From the NCBI GenBank assembly GCA_002841025.1, contig PHDQ01000002.1, positions 1 to 47,979 on the forward strand: a DNA stretch of 47,979 nucleotides, read 5' to 3'. This DNA comes from Bacteroidetes bacterium HGW-Bacteroidetes-13 (GTDB lineage Bacteria; Bacteroidota; Bacteroidia; Flavobacteriales; Flavobacteriaceae). A program made the translations under genes and the position numbers. This document shows, one piece after another, positions 37,326-47,754 of the stretch. Below the pieces are notes generated by a model. The model did not search any database and was not told the DNA's origin. It saw only the letters and a list, made by a program, of their open reading frames with translations. Numbering within the stretch: position 1 is the first letter of the stretch; each line of letters begins with the position of its first letter.

Positions 37326-38390
37326 ATGAACTTAACCGATTTAAAATTCGAAGCATTACAACTCCTGAAAGACTTGATCGCGATACCTTCGTTTTCGACT
37401 GAAGAAGATCAAACGGCCGATCGAATCGAAAAATGGTTGGGGAAGTTTCAAATTCCGTTTGAGCGATATGGAAACAATGTGGTGGCAAGGAATAAATTTT
37501 TCAATCCCGCCAAACCCAACATTCTTTTAAATTCGCACCACGATACTGTCAAACCCAATGGCGGTTATACCAAAGACCCGTTTACACCCGAGATTTCAAA
37601 TGGAAAATTATTCGGTTTGGGCAGCAACGATGCAGGTGGCGCACTGGTTTCGCTTTTGGCAACTTTTGTGCAGTTTTATCCGGAAGAAAATTTAAAATAC
37701 AACTTGATTATTGTCGCTTCGGCTGAGGAGGAGAATTCCGGTAGCAATGGGTTGAACAGCGTATTGTCAAAACTTCCGGAGATTGATTTTGCCATCGTGG
37801 GTGAGCCGACTGAAATGCATCTGGCAATATCCGAAAAAGGTTTGTTGGTGCTCGATTGTGTCGCATACGGGCATGCCGGACATGCCGCACATGGTTTGGG
37901 CGACAACGCAATTTACAAAGCCGTCGAAGCCATCGAGTGGTTTCGTACATTCGAATTTCCAAAAATTTCTGAAACCTTGGGCAAGATGAAAATGACCGTT
38001 ACGCAAATCGATGCCGGCAGCCAGCACAACGTGATTCCTGCTTCCTGTCATTTTGTAGTCGATGTGCGGGTGACCGATCAATACACAAATACAGAAGTTT
38101 TGGAAATAATCAAATCGCAGCTTTCGGTCGAAGTCAATCCGCGGTCTTTGCGACTCAATTCGTCTTCCATTCCGAAAACGCATCCCCTTGTGCAAGCAGG
38201 TATCAAACTCGGTAGAAAAACGTACGGTTCGCCTACACTCTCCGATCAATCGGTTTTGAATTGCCAATCCTTGAAATTAGGCCCGGGCGACTCGCACCGT
38301 TCGCATACGGCAGATGAATATATTTATGTACATGAAGTTGAAGAAGGTATCGATATTTACATAAATATTTTAAAATTCGTGCTTTTTTAA
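37326..38390 (+). CDS. argE: M20 family acetyl(acyl)ornithine/citrulline deacylase, ArgE-like
   Basis: ILLNSHHDTVKPNGGYTKDPFTPEI, LGSNDAGGALVSL, VASAEEENSGSNG, GEPTEMHLAISEKGLLVLD. Confidence 0.9.
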   Translation: MNLTDLKFEALQLLKDLIAIPSFSTEEDQTADRIEKWLGKFQIPFERYGNNVVARNKFFNPAKPNILLNSHHDTVKPNGGYTKDPFTPEISNGKLFGLGSNDAGGALVSLLATFVQFYPEENLKYNLIIVASAEEENSGSNGLNSVLSKLPEIDFAIVGEPTEMHLAISEKGLLVLDCVAYGHAGHAAHGLGDNAIYKAVEAIEWFRTFEFPKISETLGKMKMTVTQIDAGSQHNVIPASCHFVVDVRVTDQYTNTEVLEIIKSQLSVEVNPRSLRLNSSSIPKTHPLVQAGIKLGRKTYGSPTLSDQSVLNCQSLKLGPGDSHRSHTADEYIYVHEVEEGIDIYINILKFVLF

Positions 38391-38443
38391 TCCGTCAAAA
38401 AATCAACGCTTAACTTTATAAAAAGGTTTAAAAAAATATAACT

Positions 38444-39727
38444 ATGAAACTTTGGGACAAAGGCTTTTCTACCGATAAAAAAATAGATGCATTCACCGTT
38501 GGAAACGATCGAGAACTCGATTTGGTTTTGGCAAAATACGATGTGATTGGCTCGCTGGCACATGCCAAAATGCTCGAAAAAATTGGTGTTTTGACAGCAA
38601 CAGAATGCAACGATCTCGAACGCGAACTCAATCTGATTTTAGAAGAAATATCCGCCGGTGAGTTTGTGATTGGCAACGAATTTGAAGACGTTCATTCAAA
38701 AATCGAACATCTACTCACTAAAAAATTGGGCGATACCGGAAAGAAAATTCACACGGCCCGATCCAGAAATGACCAGGTTTTGGTGGACATGCATTTGTAT
38801 TTGAAAGACGAAATCAAAGACATCAAACAATATGTAAAGGATTTGTTTGATTTGCTCATATTGAAAGCTGAAGTACACAAAGATGTTTTGCTACCCGGCT
38901 ACACCCATTTTCAGGTTGCCATGCCTTCGTCATTTGGTCTTTGGTTTTCTGCCTACGCCGAGTCGCTCATCGACGATGTGATGATGCTCAATGCGGCTTT
39001 TTTGGTTGCCGACCAAAACCCTTTGGGCTCGGCAGCAGGCTATGGAAGTTCATTTCCGATTGACCGACAATTCACTACCGATTTTCTTCATTTCAAAACA
39101 TTGAAATACAATTCAGTAGCCGCACAGATGAGTCGCGGAAAAGTAGAAAAAACAACGGCCTTCGCCATGAGCTCTGTCGCCGGAACTTTATCCAAACTTG
39201 CGATGGATGTGTGTTTGTACATGAGTCAGAATTTTGGGTTTGTAACTTTTCCCGATTCGTTGACCACCGGTTCGAGCATCATGCCACATAAAAAAAATCC
39301 GGATGTTTTTGAATTAATTCGAGGAAAATGCAATAAAATTCAATCCCTGCCTTACGAACTCACATTGTTGACGAACAACCTGCCGAGTGGATATCATCGC
39401 GATTTGCAATTGCTCAAGGAAGGGTTGATTCCGGCGATTCAGACGCTCAAAGCTTGCTTGGAATTGGCTACTTTTTCGTTGGAACAAATTCAGGTCAATC
39501 CAAACATCTTGCAAGATGAGATGTATGACTATTTATTCAGTGTGGAAGAGGTCAACAATTTGGTTCAGCAAGGCATGCCTTTTCGAGATGCCTACAAAAC
39601 AGTTGGAAAACAAATTCAAGACAACACTTTTTCACCACAAAGAAAAGTCAGACACACCCACGCAGGTAGTATTGGAAATTTGTGTTTAAATGAAATTAGC
39701 GTGAAAATGAAAGCTGTTTTTGCGTAG
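38444..39727 (+). CDS. argH: Argininosuccinate lyase
   Basis: GKKIHTARSRNDQVLVDMHLYL, SSIMPHKKNPDVFELIRGK. Confidence 0.96.
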   Translation: MKLWDKGFSTDKKIDAFTVGNDRELDLVLAKYDVIGSLAHAKMLEKIGVLTATECNDLERELNLILEEISAGEFVIGNEFEDVHSKIEHLLTKKLGDTGKKIHTARSRNDQVLVDMHLYLKDEIKDIKQYVKDLFDLLILKAEVHKDVLLPGYTHFQVAMPSSFGLWFSAYAESLIDDVMMLNAAFLVADQNPLGSAAGYGSSFPIDRQFTTDFLHFKTLKYNSVAAQMSRGKVEKTTAFAMSSVAGTLSKLAMDVCLYMSQNFGFVTFPDSLTTGSSIMPHKKNPDVFELIRGKCNKIQSLPYELTLLTNNLPSGYHRDLQLLKEGLIPAIQTLKACLELATFSLEQIQVNPNILQDEMYDYLFSVEEVNNLVQQGMPFRDAYKTVGKQIQDNTFSPQRKVRHTHAGSIGNLCLNEISVKMKAVFA

Positions 39728-39780
39728 AAGTTTTAACTAAAATCTTGTAATGAAGGCTTGCTGATTTAGACTTACAAAAG

Positions 39781-40938
39781 ATGATAAATCATCAAGTTAT
39801 GCGGAATTATAGCCCCTTTTTTGTTTGTTTACTTCTACTCAATTGTGCCGTCGTTTTTTCGCAAGTCAACAACCCGAACCGACTTCCATTTGATTGGAAA
39901 ACAGATCTCAGCAAAACCGACATTGATTTATCGGAAGTTACCGTTGTTGTTCAAAAAGGAGCCTTTCCAGTTTTGAAGAATCCAAAATTTATCGACCGAC
40001 AAAAAGGACTGCTGACTTTCATCAGCAACGAGCCGGTTTTGGTGGTTAATTTGTCAGGCGAAGCAAGAGCTTATCCGTTGAATATGCTGACGATACACGA
40101 AATCGCCAACGACCAAATCAGTGACATAAAATTTTTGGTTACCTATTGTCCGCTGTGCAATTCGGGGATGGTTTTCGATCGAAATGTAGCAATTGACGAT
40201 CAGACACTTACACTTGACTTTGAAGTTTCCGGTATGTTGAGAAACAGCGATATGATTATGTTTGACAAACAAACTGAAACCTGGTGGCAGCAGTTGACGG
40301 GCGAAGGAATAGCCGGAAAACTAAACGGTGTGGAATTGAAAGTTATTCCATCGGTTGTGCTTTCTGTTGCCGATTTTTTTGAACGTTATCCGCAAGGAAA
40401 AATTTTATCGAAGGAAGGCAACGGTGTAAATTCTAAAAGTTATGGGCAAAATCCGTATGTCGGTTATGATGCGCTGAACGGAAATCCTTACGGCGGTTTT
40501 ATCAAACCCGAAAAACTCACACGTAAATTGCCGAACATGGAACGTGTAGTAGGTTTGCGAATCAACCAAAAGCAATTGATTTATCCGTTTACCGAATTGA
40601 AGAAAAAGAAAATTGTCAATGACGAATTTGAAGGTCAAAAAATTGTAGTTTTCTTCAAAAGTGGGACAGTCTCGGTGTTGGATACCTATAAAATTTCAGA
40701 AGGCAAAGATGTGGGTACAGCAGTCATCTACAAACCAATTATAGAGGGGCAAACGCTTACTTTCAAAGAAAAAAAGGGATATTTTTACGATGTGCAAACC
40801 AACAGCAAATGGGATATCACCGGCAAATGCTTGTCCGGAAAGCACGAAGGCAAACAACTCGAAATCGAGCCTCATGGCATTCATTTGGCTTTTGCATGGC
40901 TGGCGTTTTATCCGAATAGCGAGATTTATTTTGAATAA
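39781..40938 (+). CDS. DUF3179 domain-containing exported protein
   Basis: VTYCPLCNSGMVFDR, KQTETWWQQLTGEGIAGKLNG, NPYVGYD. Confidence 0.9.
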   Translation: MINHQVMRNYSPFFVCLLLLNCAVVFSQVNNPNRLPFDWKTDLSKTDIDLSEVTVVVQKGAFPVLKNPKFIDRQKGLLTFISNEPVLVVNLSGEARAYPLNMLTIHEIANDQISDIKFLVTYCPLCNSGMVFDRNVAIDDQTLTLDFEVSGMLRNSDMIMFDKQTETWWQQLTGEGIAGKLNGVELKVIPSVVLSVADFFERYPQGKILSKEGNGVNSKSYGQNPYVGYDALNGNPYGGFIKPEKLTRKLPNMERVVGLRINQKQLIYPFTELKKKKIVNDEFEGQKIVVFFKSGTVSVLDTYKISEGKDVGTAVIYKPIIEGQTLTFKEKKGYFYDVQTNSKWDITGKCLSGKHEGKQLEIEPHGIHLAFAWLAFYPNSEIYFE

Positions 40939-41057
40939 AGCACAAACTTTTTTACAACATGCCTGAAAATATTTCAGCATGAACTATACTTTCCTTTACT
41001 TCGATTTTCAGGTAATCGATTTTTAAAATATCTTTACCAGACTAAATTTTCCCGCAG

Positions 41058-41711
41058 ATGCGAAGTTTTTCATATTCTTCCCTTATTATTTTATGGGTGC
41101 TCACCGGTGGTTTTGTTCACGCGCAACAAATCGCTTTGCTCAAATACAAAGGAGGTGGTGATTGGTATGTAAACCCGACCTCTTTGCCCAATCTGATTCG
41201 TTATTGCAACGAAAACATACACACCAAGCTTGAAACGAAACCGGCAACTGTAGAGCCTTCCAGTTTGGATATTTTTCAATATCCGTTTGTTCACATGACC
41301 GGTCACGGCAATGTTTTTTTTAGTGACGAAGATGTTGAGAATCTGAGAAACTACTTGATGTCAGGTGGATTTTTGCACATAGATGACAATTACGGAATGG
41401 ATCAATACATCCGAAAAGAAATCAAAAAACTCTTTCCGGATCAAGAATTGACAGAATTGCCGGCTTCGCATCCTGTTTTTCACCAGACTTTTGATTTTCC
41501 AAACGGAATTCCGAAAATTCACGAACACGACGGTAAACGACCTCAGGCCTTTGGCATTTTCATCAAGAGTCGTTTGGTTTTACTCTACACCTATGAAGTT
41601 GATTTGGGAGATGGTTGGGAAGACCCGGAAATAAACAATGACCCACAAGAAGTGAGGCTGAAAGCACTAAAAATGGGTGCCAATTTGGTGCAATTTGTCT
41701 TCGAAAACTAA
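41058..41711 (+). CDS. DUF4159 domain-containing exported protein
   Basis: GDWYVNPTSLPNLIRYCNE, MTGHGNVFFSDEDVENLRNYLMSGGFLHIDDNYG. Confidence 0.9.
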   Translation: MRSFSYSSLIILWVLTGGFVHAQQIALLKYKGGGDWYVNPTSLPNLIRYCNENIHTKLETKPATVEPSSLDIFQYPFVHMTGHGNVFFSDEDVENLRNYLMSGGFLHIDDNYGMDQYIRKEIKKLFPDQELTELPASHPVFHQTFDFPNGIPKIHEHDGKRPQAFGIFIKSRLVLLYTYEVDLGDGWEDPEINNDPQEVRLKALKMGANLVQFVFEN

Positions 41712-41932
41712 TGTCTGAAATCGCTGATAATAGAAAAGAACTGCTCGAATTGGCGCAAGCCAAAATGCCTTTCGGTAAATACAAAAATCGTTTTTTGATA
41801 GACTTACCTGAGTATTATGTGGTTTGGTATAAAAACAAAGGATGGCCCGCGGGTAAATTAGGAAAGCAATTGCAGTTGGTCTATGAAATCAAGCTCAACG
41901 GCTTGGAGGATTTGATTCGGAAACTGCGTTAG
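41711..41932 (+). CDS. DUF3820 family small protein
   Basis: MPFGKYKNRFLIDLPEYYVVWYKNKGWPAGKLGKQLQ; start overlaps the stop of the upstream gene. Confidence 0.88.
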   Translation: MSEIADNRKELLELAQAKMPFGKYKNRFLIDLPEYYVVWYKNKGWPAGKLGKQLQLVYEIKLNGLEDLIRKLR

Positions 41933-42013
41933 TTTTTTGAAATAAAATCGTAAAAGTTCGAGTTTATTCGTTATTTTGCTGACATTTAAGAAAAGAAAAA
42001 ACAACAGTCCCTT

Positions 42014-43102
42014 ATGAATCCCAAAATTATCAGCGGAGGTATTTTAAGAGCCATTGGCATTCTTTTCGGAATATTTTTGTTGCTGTATTTTCTTTACGTG
42101 GTTCGCTCGGTTATTCTTTATATCGGTATCGCTGCCGCTGTTTCTTTGATAGGTCGTCCGGTTGTTATTTTACTGCGAACGAGATTGAAATTCAGAAATA
42201 CCTTCGCCGTTTTAGTCGCTATATTGCTCATTATTGCTATTATTTTGGGCATATTCTCTTTACTCATTCCCGTTATTATCCAGCAAAGTCATAATCTTTC
42301 TACGATTGATTTTAATTTGTTGAAACGGAATCTGGATGATCTCTCAAGAGAAATCAGTCTGTATTTTGGTCAGAAAGAATTTGATTTGATGCAAAGTCTT
42401 CAAGCGTCTCAATTTTTTCAAAAGTTTGAACTCAACATGATTCCAAACGCGTTAAATTATGTTTTCAACAGTATAGGAAGTTTGAGCGTGGGATTGTTTT
42501 CCATACTTTTCATCACATTTTTCCTGCTCAAAGACAGTAATTTGATGGTTGAAAGCGTTTTGGTTTTCTCAAAAACCGGTAATGAAGAACGTTTTTTGAT
42601 GGTATTCAATAAAATAAAAAATTTGCTGTCGCGCTATTTTATCGGTTTGGTTTTCCAAATCTTAATCTTATTTATTTTGTACAGTATTCTGCTGATGGTC
42701 TGCGAAGTGGACAATCCGGTTGCCGTTGCGCTCATCTGTGCATTTCTAAATATTGTTCCCTACATCGGTCCGATTATCGCGGGATTTTTGATGTTGTTGC
42801 TCACGGTGTCTTCCAATTTGGGTGCCGATTTCCAATCCGTCATCTTGCCAAAACTAATTTATGTACTTTCGGGTTACTCATTTGCACAGTTGATTGACAA
42901 CGTATTGAGCCAGCCACTTATATTTTCAAAAAGCGTTCGCTCTCATCCGTTGGAAATATTTTTGGTGATTATCATCGCCGGTCTGCTTTTTGGAATTGGC
43001 GGAATGCTTGTCGCCGTACCGGGTTACACAGCCATCAAAGTCATCGCCAAAGAATTTTTATCGGAGTACAAAATCGTGCAATCGCTTACCAAAAATCTTT
43101 AG
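42014..43102 (+). CDS. AI-2E family transporter
   Basis: Polytopic protein; NIVPYIGPIIAGF and GGMLVAVPGYTAIKVIAKEF. Confidence 0.9.
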   Translation: MNPKIISGGILRAIGILFGIFLLLYFLYVVRSVILYIGIAAAVSLIGRPVVILLRTRLKFRNTFAVLVAILLIIAIILGIFSLLIPVIIQQSHNLSTIDFNLLKRNLDDLSREISLYFGQKEFDLMQSLQASQFFQKFELNMIPNALNYVFNSIGSLSVGLFSILFITFFLLKDSNLMVESVLVFSKTGNEERFLMVFNKIKNLLSRYFIGLVFQILILFILYSILLMVCEVDNPVAVALICAFLNIVPYIGPIIAGFLMLLLTVSSNLGADFQSVILPKLIYVLSGYSFAQLIDNVLSQPLIFSKSVRSHPLEIFLVIIIAGLLFGIGGMLVAVPGYTAIKVIAKEFLSEYKIVQSLTKNL

Positions 43103-43105
43103 TTC

Positions 43106-44296
43106 ATGCCTCTTGCCTACCTTTTAGACAAAGCGGTGCAAGCCTTTATTGAAAATCATTTGAGCGATGATCCGAAACAATTGGCACTCAAAGGAATTCC
43201 TTTTAAAAACATTCCAGTTTCAAAAATTATTGACCAAATCATTGGCAGGAAAACAGCCAAAGCCAAATTTCATACGGAATTTGACAGAGCCGGTATTTTA
43301 TTTCCTCCTAAAATTCATTTAGAGCAAACCTCGTCCGAACAAACAGCGAATTACAAAGCTTCTTTGGTTTCCGGTACAAGTTTAATTGATCTCACCGGCG
43401 GTTTCGGAATCGATGCATATTCATTTTCTAAAAAAATAGATAGAGTCATTCACTGCGAAAAAAATACGGAATTATCTGAAATTGTTTTACACAATTTATC
43501 ACAACTCAGGTTAGCAAATATTGAATGTTTACCGTTGGACGGCATCGCTTTTTTAAAAGAAAATGACGTATTTTTCGATTGGATTTTTATCGACCCTTCG
43601 CGGAGAGACACCCAAAAAAGAAAGGTCTTTTTGATGGAAGATTGTGAGCCGGATATATCGAGTAACATCGATTTGCTGTTTTCAAAAACCGATCAAATTT
43701 TGATAAAAACCTCCCCATTATTAGATATTTCATCGGGAATTCGCACCCTGCAATCTGCCTCAGAAATTCATGTGGTTGCAGTGGATAATGAAGTCAAAGA
43801 ATTGCTTTGGGTGCTCAAGAAAAACAATGCGATTTCACCGAAAATTACAACCGTCAACCTCAAAAAAAACCTGACGCAATCATTTTCCTTTATTTGGCAT
43901 GAAGAAATGACAGCTTCGGTTGATTATTCACCCGTCAAAAAATATCTCTACGAGCCCAATGCTGCCATCATGAAAAGTGGCGGATTCAAGCTGTTTGCCA
44001 AATTGTATTCGCTGGAAAAATTACATTCCAACACACATTTATACACTTCCGACGATTTGAAATCCATTCCCGGAAGATGTTTTAAAGTGTTAGAAACTTT
44101 TCCGTTTGATAAAAAAATCATCAAGGAAAAATTGTCGTATCAAAAGGCCAATATTTCGATCCGCAATTTTAAAATGTCCGTAGAAGAAATTCGCAAAAAG
44201 TTTGGCATTTCGGATGGTGGCGATGCGTATGTCTTTTTTGTCACCAACTGTTTAAACAAACCGGAAGTGCTGATTTGTGAAAAAATTACAATTTAG
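43106..44296 (+). CDS. Class I SAM-dependent methyltransferase with THUMP-like C-terminus
   Basis: LIDLTGGFGIDAYSFSKKIDRVIHCEKN, DWIFIDPSRRD, PGRCFKVLETFPFDKK. Confidence 0.85.
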   Translation: MPLAYLLDKAVQAFIENHLSDDPKQLALKGIPFKNIPVSKIIDQIIGRKTAKAKFHTEFDRAGILFPPKIHLEQTSSEQTANYKASLVSGTSLIDLTGGFGIDAYSFSKKIDRVIHCEKNTELSEIVLHNLSQLRLANIECLPLDGIAFLKENDVFFDWIFIDPSRRDTQKRKVFLMEDCEPDISSNIDLLFSKTDQILIKTSPLLDISSGIRTLQSASEIHVVAVDNEVKELLWVLKKNNAISPKITTVNLKKNLTQSFSFIWHEEMTASVDYSPVKKYLYEPNAAIMKSGGFKLFAKLYSLEKLHSNTHLYTSDDLKSIPGRCFKVLETFPFDKKIIKEKLSYQKANISIRNFKMSVEEIRKKFGISDGGDAYVFFVTNCLNKPEVLICEKITI

Positions 44297-44313
44297 TTTG
44301 GTTATCGTTTTTG

Positions 44314-44321
44314 TATATTTG
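44314..44321 (+). promoter_or_regulatory. Candidate -7 element TATATTTG
   Basis: Exact TAnnTTTG match 15 bp before the lipoprotein start at 44337. Confidence 0.4.
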
Positions 44322-44336
44322 TTCAAAATTAATTCC

Positions 44337-45290
44337 ATGAAGAACCTCCGAAAAATCAGTTTTTATCTATTCGCAACTATTTCATTATTAATAGTTTCCT
44401 GTAAAGAACAGCCTCAGCCAACAGCAGCGGAAGTTGTCGTTGCTCCCCAAACTCCCGTTTCGACAATCAACAACGAAAAAATCAAGTATTCCGATGCATT
44501 TAAGGCGTATTGGTTTGCCGGTGAGGCAGAATTAGCTTCTTACAAGCTCAATCAGGCGCGTTACGGCGAAATGCGAGATGGAGAAGCTGTTTTGGTTTTC
44601 GTAACCGAAGATTTTCTTCCGAAAGAACAGGTTAAAGCTGATAAATACAGCAAAGAAAACATTCCCGTTTTGAAAATAAACTTCACCAAAAAATTCAACA
44701 CCGGTGTCTATCCATATTCCATTATCAACAGCATTTTTTATCCGGTGAACAACAAAAATCACGCGATTAAGTTGGCTTTTGCGTCGCAAGAGTGGTGCGG
44801 ACATGTTTATACCCAACTCAACAATCGAGGTGATTTTAATCTTACTTCTCATTCTTATTTTGAAGGAGAAGCCGATTCCGATTTTACCTTGCCTCAAAAT
44901 ATACTTGAAGATGAACTTTGGGCACAATTGCGCATCAATCCAAATTCGCTTCCGCAAGGAACCATCACTTTGATTCCCGCATTGGAGTTCAGCAGATTAC
45001 ATCACAAAGCTGTTGAAGCCCATCAAGCTGTGGCCGAATTGGTCGCAAACGGTGAAGAATCGACCTACACGATTACTTATTCCGATATCGAACGTATTTT
45101 GAAAATTAAATTTCAAACAGCTTTTCCGCACCAAATTTTGGGTTGGGAAGAAACCGGAAAAAGCGGATTTGGTGACAACGCCAAAACTTTGACTACAACA
45201 GCTACTTTGATTAAAACCATCAAGTCGGCTTATTGGTCGAAAAACCACAATTCAGATGCCGGATTGAGAAAAACTTTGGGATTAAAATAA
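44337..45290 (+). CDS. Conserved Bacteroidetes lipoprotein (homologues are sometimes labelled 'septum formation inhibitor Maf')
   Basis: Lipobox LLIVSC; AYWFAGEAELASYKLNQARYGEMRDGEAVLVFVTEDFL. Start set at 44337 rather than the track start 44277. Confidence 0.75.
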   Translation: MKNLRKISFYLFATISLLIVSCKEQPQPTAAEVVVAPQTPVSTINNEKIKYSDAFKAYWFAGEAELASYKLNQARYGEMRDGEAVLVFVTEDFLPKEQVKADKYSKENIPVLKINFTKKFNTGVYPYSIINSIFYPVNNKNHAIKLAFASQEWCGHVYTQLNNRGDFNLTSHSYFEGEADSDFTLPQNILEDELWAQLRINPNSLPQGTITLIPALEFSRLHHKAVEAHQAVAELVANGEESTYTITYSDIERILKIKFQTAFPHQILGWEETGKSGFGDNAKTLTTTATLIKTIKSAYWSKNHNSDAGLRKTLGLK

Positions 45291-45386
45291 TTGTTTTGTG
45301 TTTTTCCGCTTTTGCCTTAAAATTTACGCTGAACAAGTCATTTTGAGAACACTAAAATCTTAATACTTAATACCAATTTTTCTACT

Positions 45387-46142
45387 TTGCTTACCAAAAG
45401 AATCATTCCTTGTCTCGATATCAAAAACGGGCGCACGGTGAAAGGCATCAATTTTCTCGATTTGCGCGATGCCGGAGATCCCGTGGAATTGGCTGCCAAA
45501 TATGCGCAGGAAGGCGCTGACGAACTCGTTTTTCTCGATATTTCGGCAACGGAGGAACGCCGAAAAACCTTGGCAAATTTGGTGCTTCGCGTGGCAGAAC
45601 AAGTCAATATTCCTTTTACGGTAGGCGGTGGGATTTCCTCTGTTGAAGATGTGGATATTTTATTGAAATCGGGAGCAGACAAGGTTTCTATCAATTCATC
45701 AGCCGTCAAAAATCCACAGTTAATCAATGAATTGTCCGCGAAGTTTGGCAACCAATGCATCGTTGTTGCCATCGATGCCAAGCAAATTGATGGTCGTTGG
45801 AAAGTGCACTTGGTTGGCGGGAAAGTTCCTACAGAAATTGATTTGTTCGATTGGGCAAAAGAAGTCGAGCAACGAGGTGCCGGCGAAATCTTGTTTACCT
45901 CCATGGATCACGACGGCACCAAAAACGGCTTTGCCAATGAGGCTTTGGCTAAACTAACTGAAACGGTCAACATACCCGTAATTGCATCCGGAGGAGCCGG
46001 AAATACGCAACATTTTATTGACACTTTCAAAGATGGAAAAGCAGATGCAGCCTTGGCAGCCAGTGTTTTTCATTTCAAAGAAATTGAAATTCACACTTTG
46101 AAATCTGATTTGCAGGCGGCAGGTGTTTTGGTAAGAATCTAA
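45387..46142 (+). CDS. hisF: Imidazole glycerol phosphate synthase cyclase subunit HisF (TTG start)
   Basis: [71 protein letters not shown]. Confidence 0.95.
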   Translation: MLTKRIIPCLDIKNGRTVKGINFLDLRDAGDPVELAAKYAQEGADELVFLDISATEERRKTLANLVLRVAEQVNIPFTVGGGISSVEDVDILLKSGADKVSINSSAVKNPQLINELSAKFGNQCIVVAIDAKQIDGRWKVHLVGGKVPTEIDLFDWAKEVEQRGAGEILFTSMDHDGTKNGFANEALAKLTETVNIPVIASGGAGNTQHFIDTFKDGKADAALAASVFHFKEIEIHTLKSDLQAAGVLVRI

Positions 46143-46161
46143 ATTTGAAAACGTCTTCCTT

Positions 46162-47754
46162 TCAATTGTCCGCTTTCTTTTTGCTGACCAATTGATTTTC
46201 CAAAATCATGATATCCGCACCACTTTCTTCCCATTTTTTTACTGATTCTTTCGGAATCTGACGGAAAGAAAGGGTGAGCGGTGTCAAGAAAATATCTTCA
46301 TCTCCATCCTGGTCAAAATCACCGGAATCCATCAGCATCCAACTGCCGGAAGTAACGCCGCTGAACGTATAAGGTTTGAATTCAAATTTACCAGAATTGG
46401 TGTTTTCCAAATACACAAAAGACTGTTCCGGATAATTTTCAAAATCACCAAAAGAGGCGATCACTGCAATATCGATGTCTTTATCCTGATCAAAATCTTT
46501 GGCAATCAAGCGGGTAGCGCCATTGATGGGGTGGAAATATTTTTGTGAAAAATGATTCTGACCGTCGTTGATGAATATGCGAACTCCGTGGTAGGGTTTT
46601 GGAATCACGGAATAGTCTGCATTGTCGCCGTTGGCCATGATGATATCTTTATGTCCATCGCCATCGTAATCAACCAGCTCAAACCAACTTGAGCCGTAAA
46701 CGGGACTGAGCCGAATCACTTGTTCCTGACCAAATCGCAAGTCGTCTTTTTGATAAAGGATAAAAATACTTTCGTTGCCTTGGGCAAACAAGACGACCAA
46801 ATCTTTTTTTCCGTCATCGTTCATGTCTTCAGAGATGATTCGGATGGCTCCGGGTAGATTGACGAGCGTTGTTTTTACCAATTGATGACTTTTTTTATCT
46901 CTTTTCAACATGGACAACTCACCGGTCAAATGACCAAATTCGCTGATAATATATTCAATCTCGCCATCGCCGTCTAAATCCTCTGCCAACAAATCGACCG
47001 GACGATGAAGCAAATCGCCCATTTGGGAAAGATTCCCGTCTTTTTCAACGGTGTACAACTTTCCGAGCACCTGTTCGGAGGGATTGAGTTTTCCAATTTC
47101 CATCAAATATTGTTTTCCGCTGACTTTTTTGTAGGCGGTAACTGCCGTTTTCACCTTTTTTAAATAACGGGTTTGATCGTCCTTAAAATTATGACTGATG
47201 ACATCGCCGTTCATGTTTCCGATAATCAAACTGTTGTTCTGAGTTTCATATCTCAAATAAGTAATCAGCATTGATTTATCACTTCTCTTGTGAAGTTTGA
47301 ATGGATTTTCAGAAAACTGAGTCAATTCTTGCGTGCTGCTTAACGTTTGGGTGTCAAATTTCAAACTATCGGGCGCATTGGATACCACATAGTCAGTAAT
47401 TTTATCCCAAACAGCTTGTTCGATAAGAGGTTTTGTGGGATAAACCCCTGATATTCTCACGTTGGCTTCCATAAACGGCGTGTAACCTTTCGATCGGATG
47501 CCTAATCTTGCGCCCATTTCAGGCAACACTTTTTTCTCCCAAATATTTTTTGGCAAATCTTGGATGGACGGTGTGATGTGGCAAATCGAGCAATAAACCG
47601 TAAACAACTCGGCTCCGTCCTTGTCGGCTACTGATTCTTTTTTCGGAATGGCTTCTTCGAGCGGGACAATGATATTTTCGGGTTTTTCATCGTTTTTGCA
47701 ACTGACTATTAAAATCGATGTAAACAAAAATAATAAGATGGATTGAAAGTTCAT
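46162..47754 (-). CDS. VCBS/FG-GAP repeat lipoprotein with an N-terminal cytochrome c-like CxxCH motif
   Basis: Lipobox LIVSC; YCSICHITPSIQDLPKNIWEKKVLPEMG; repeated DxDxDG-type calcium-binding motifs (DLDGDGEIEY, DYDGDGHKDI, DFDQDGDEDI). Confidence 0.88.
   Translation of the reverse strand: MNFQSILLFLFTSILIVSCKNDEKPENIIVPLEEAIPKKESVADKDGAELFTVYCSICHITPSIQDLPKNIWEKKVLPEMGARLGIRSKGYTPFMEANVRISGVYPTKPLIEQAVWDKITDYVVSNAPDSLKFDTQTLSSTQELTQFSENPFKLHKRSDKSMLITYLRYETQNNSLIIGNMNGDVISHNFKDDQTRYLKKVKTAVTAYKKVSGKQYLMEIGKLNPSEQVLGKLYTVEKDGNLSQMGDLLHRPVDLLAEDLDGDGEIEYIISEFGHLTGELSMLKRDKKSHQLVKTTLVNLPGAIRIISEDMNDDGKKDLVVLFAQGNESIFILYQKDDLRFGQEQVIRLSPVYGSSWFELVDYDGDGHKDIIMANGDNADYSVIPKPYHGVRIFINDGQNHFSQKYFHPINGATRLIAKDFDQDKDIDIAVIASFGDFENYPEQSFVYLENTNSGKFEFKPYTFSGVTSGSWMLMDSGDFDQDGDEDIFLTPLTLSFRQIPKESVKKWEESGADIMILENQLVSKKKADN

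Noticed and set aside
37767-38267. 166-aa minus-strand ORF opposite argE
   Set aside because: Antisense shadow of a clear M20 peptidase.
40958-40981. CATGcCTGAAA-ata-TTTCAGCATG hairpin after the DUF3179 gene
   Set aside because: No U tract and a bulged short stem; not supported as a terminator.
44337-45290. Annotation as septum formation inhibitor Maf
   Set aside because: The sequence is a lipoprotein and shows no Maf pyrophosphatase motif; the label looks like propagated misannotation.
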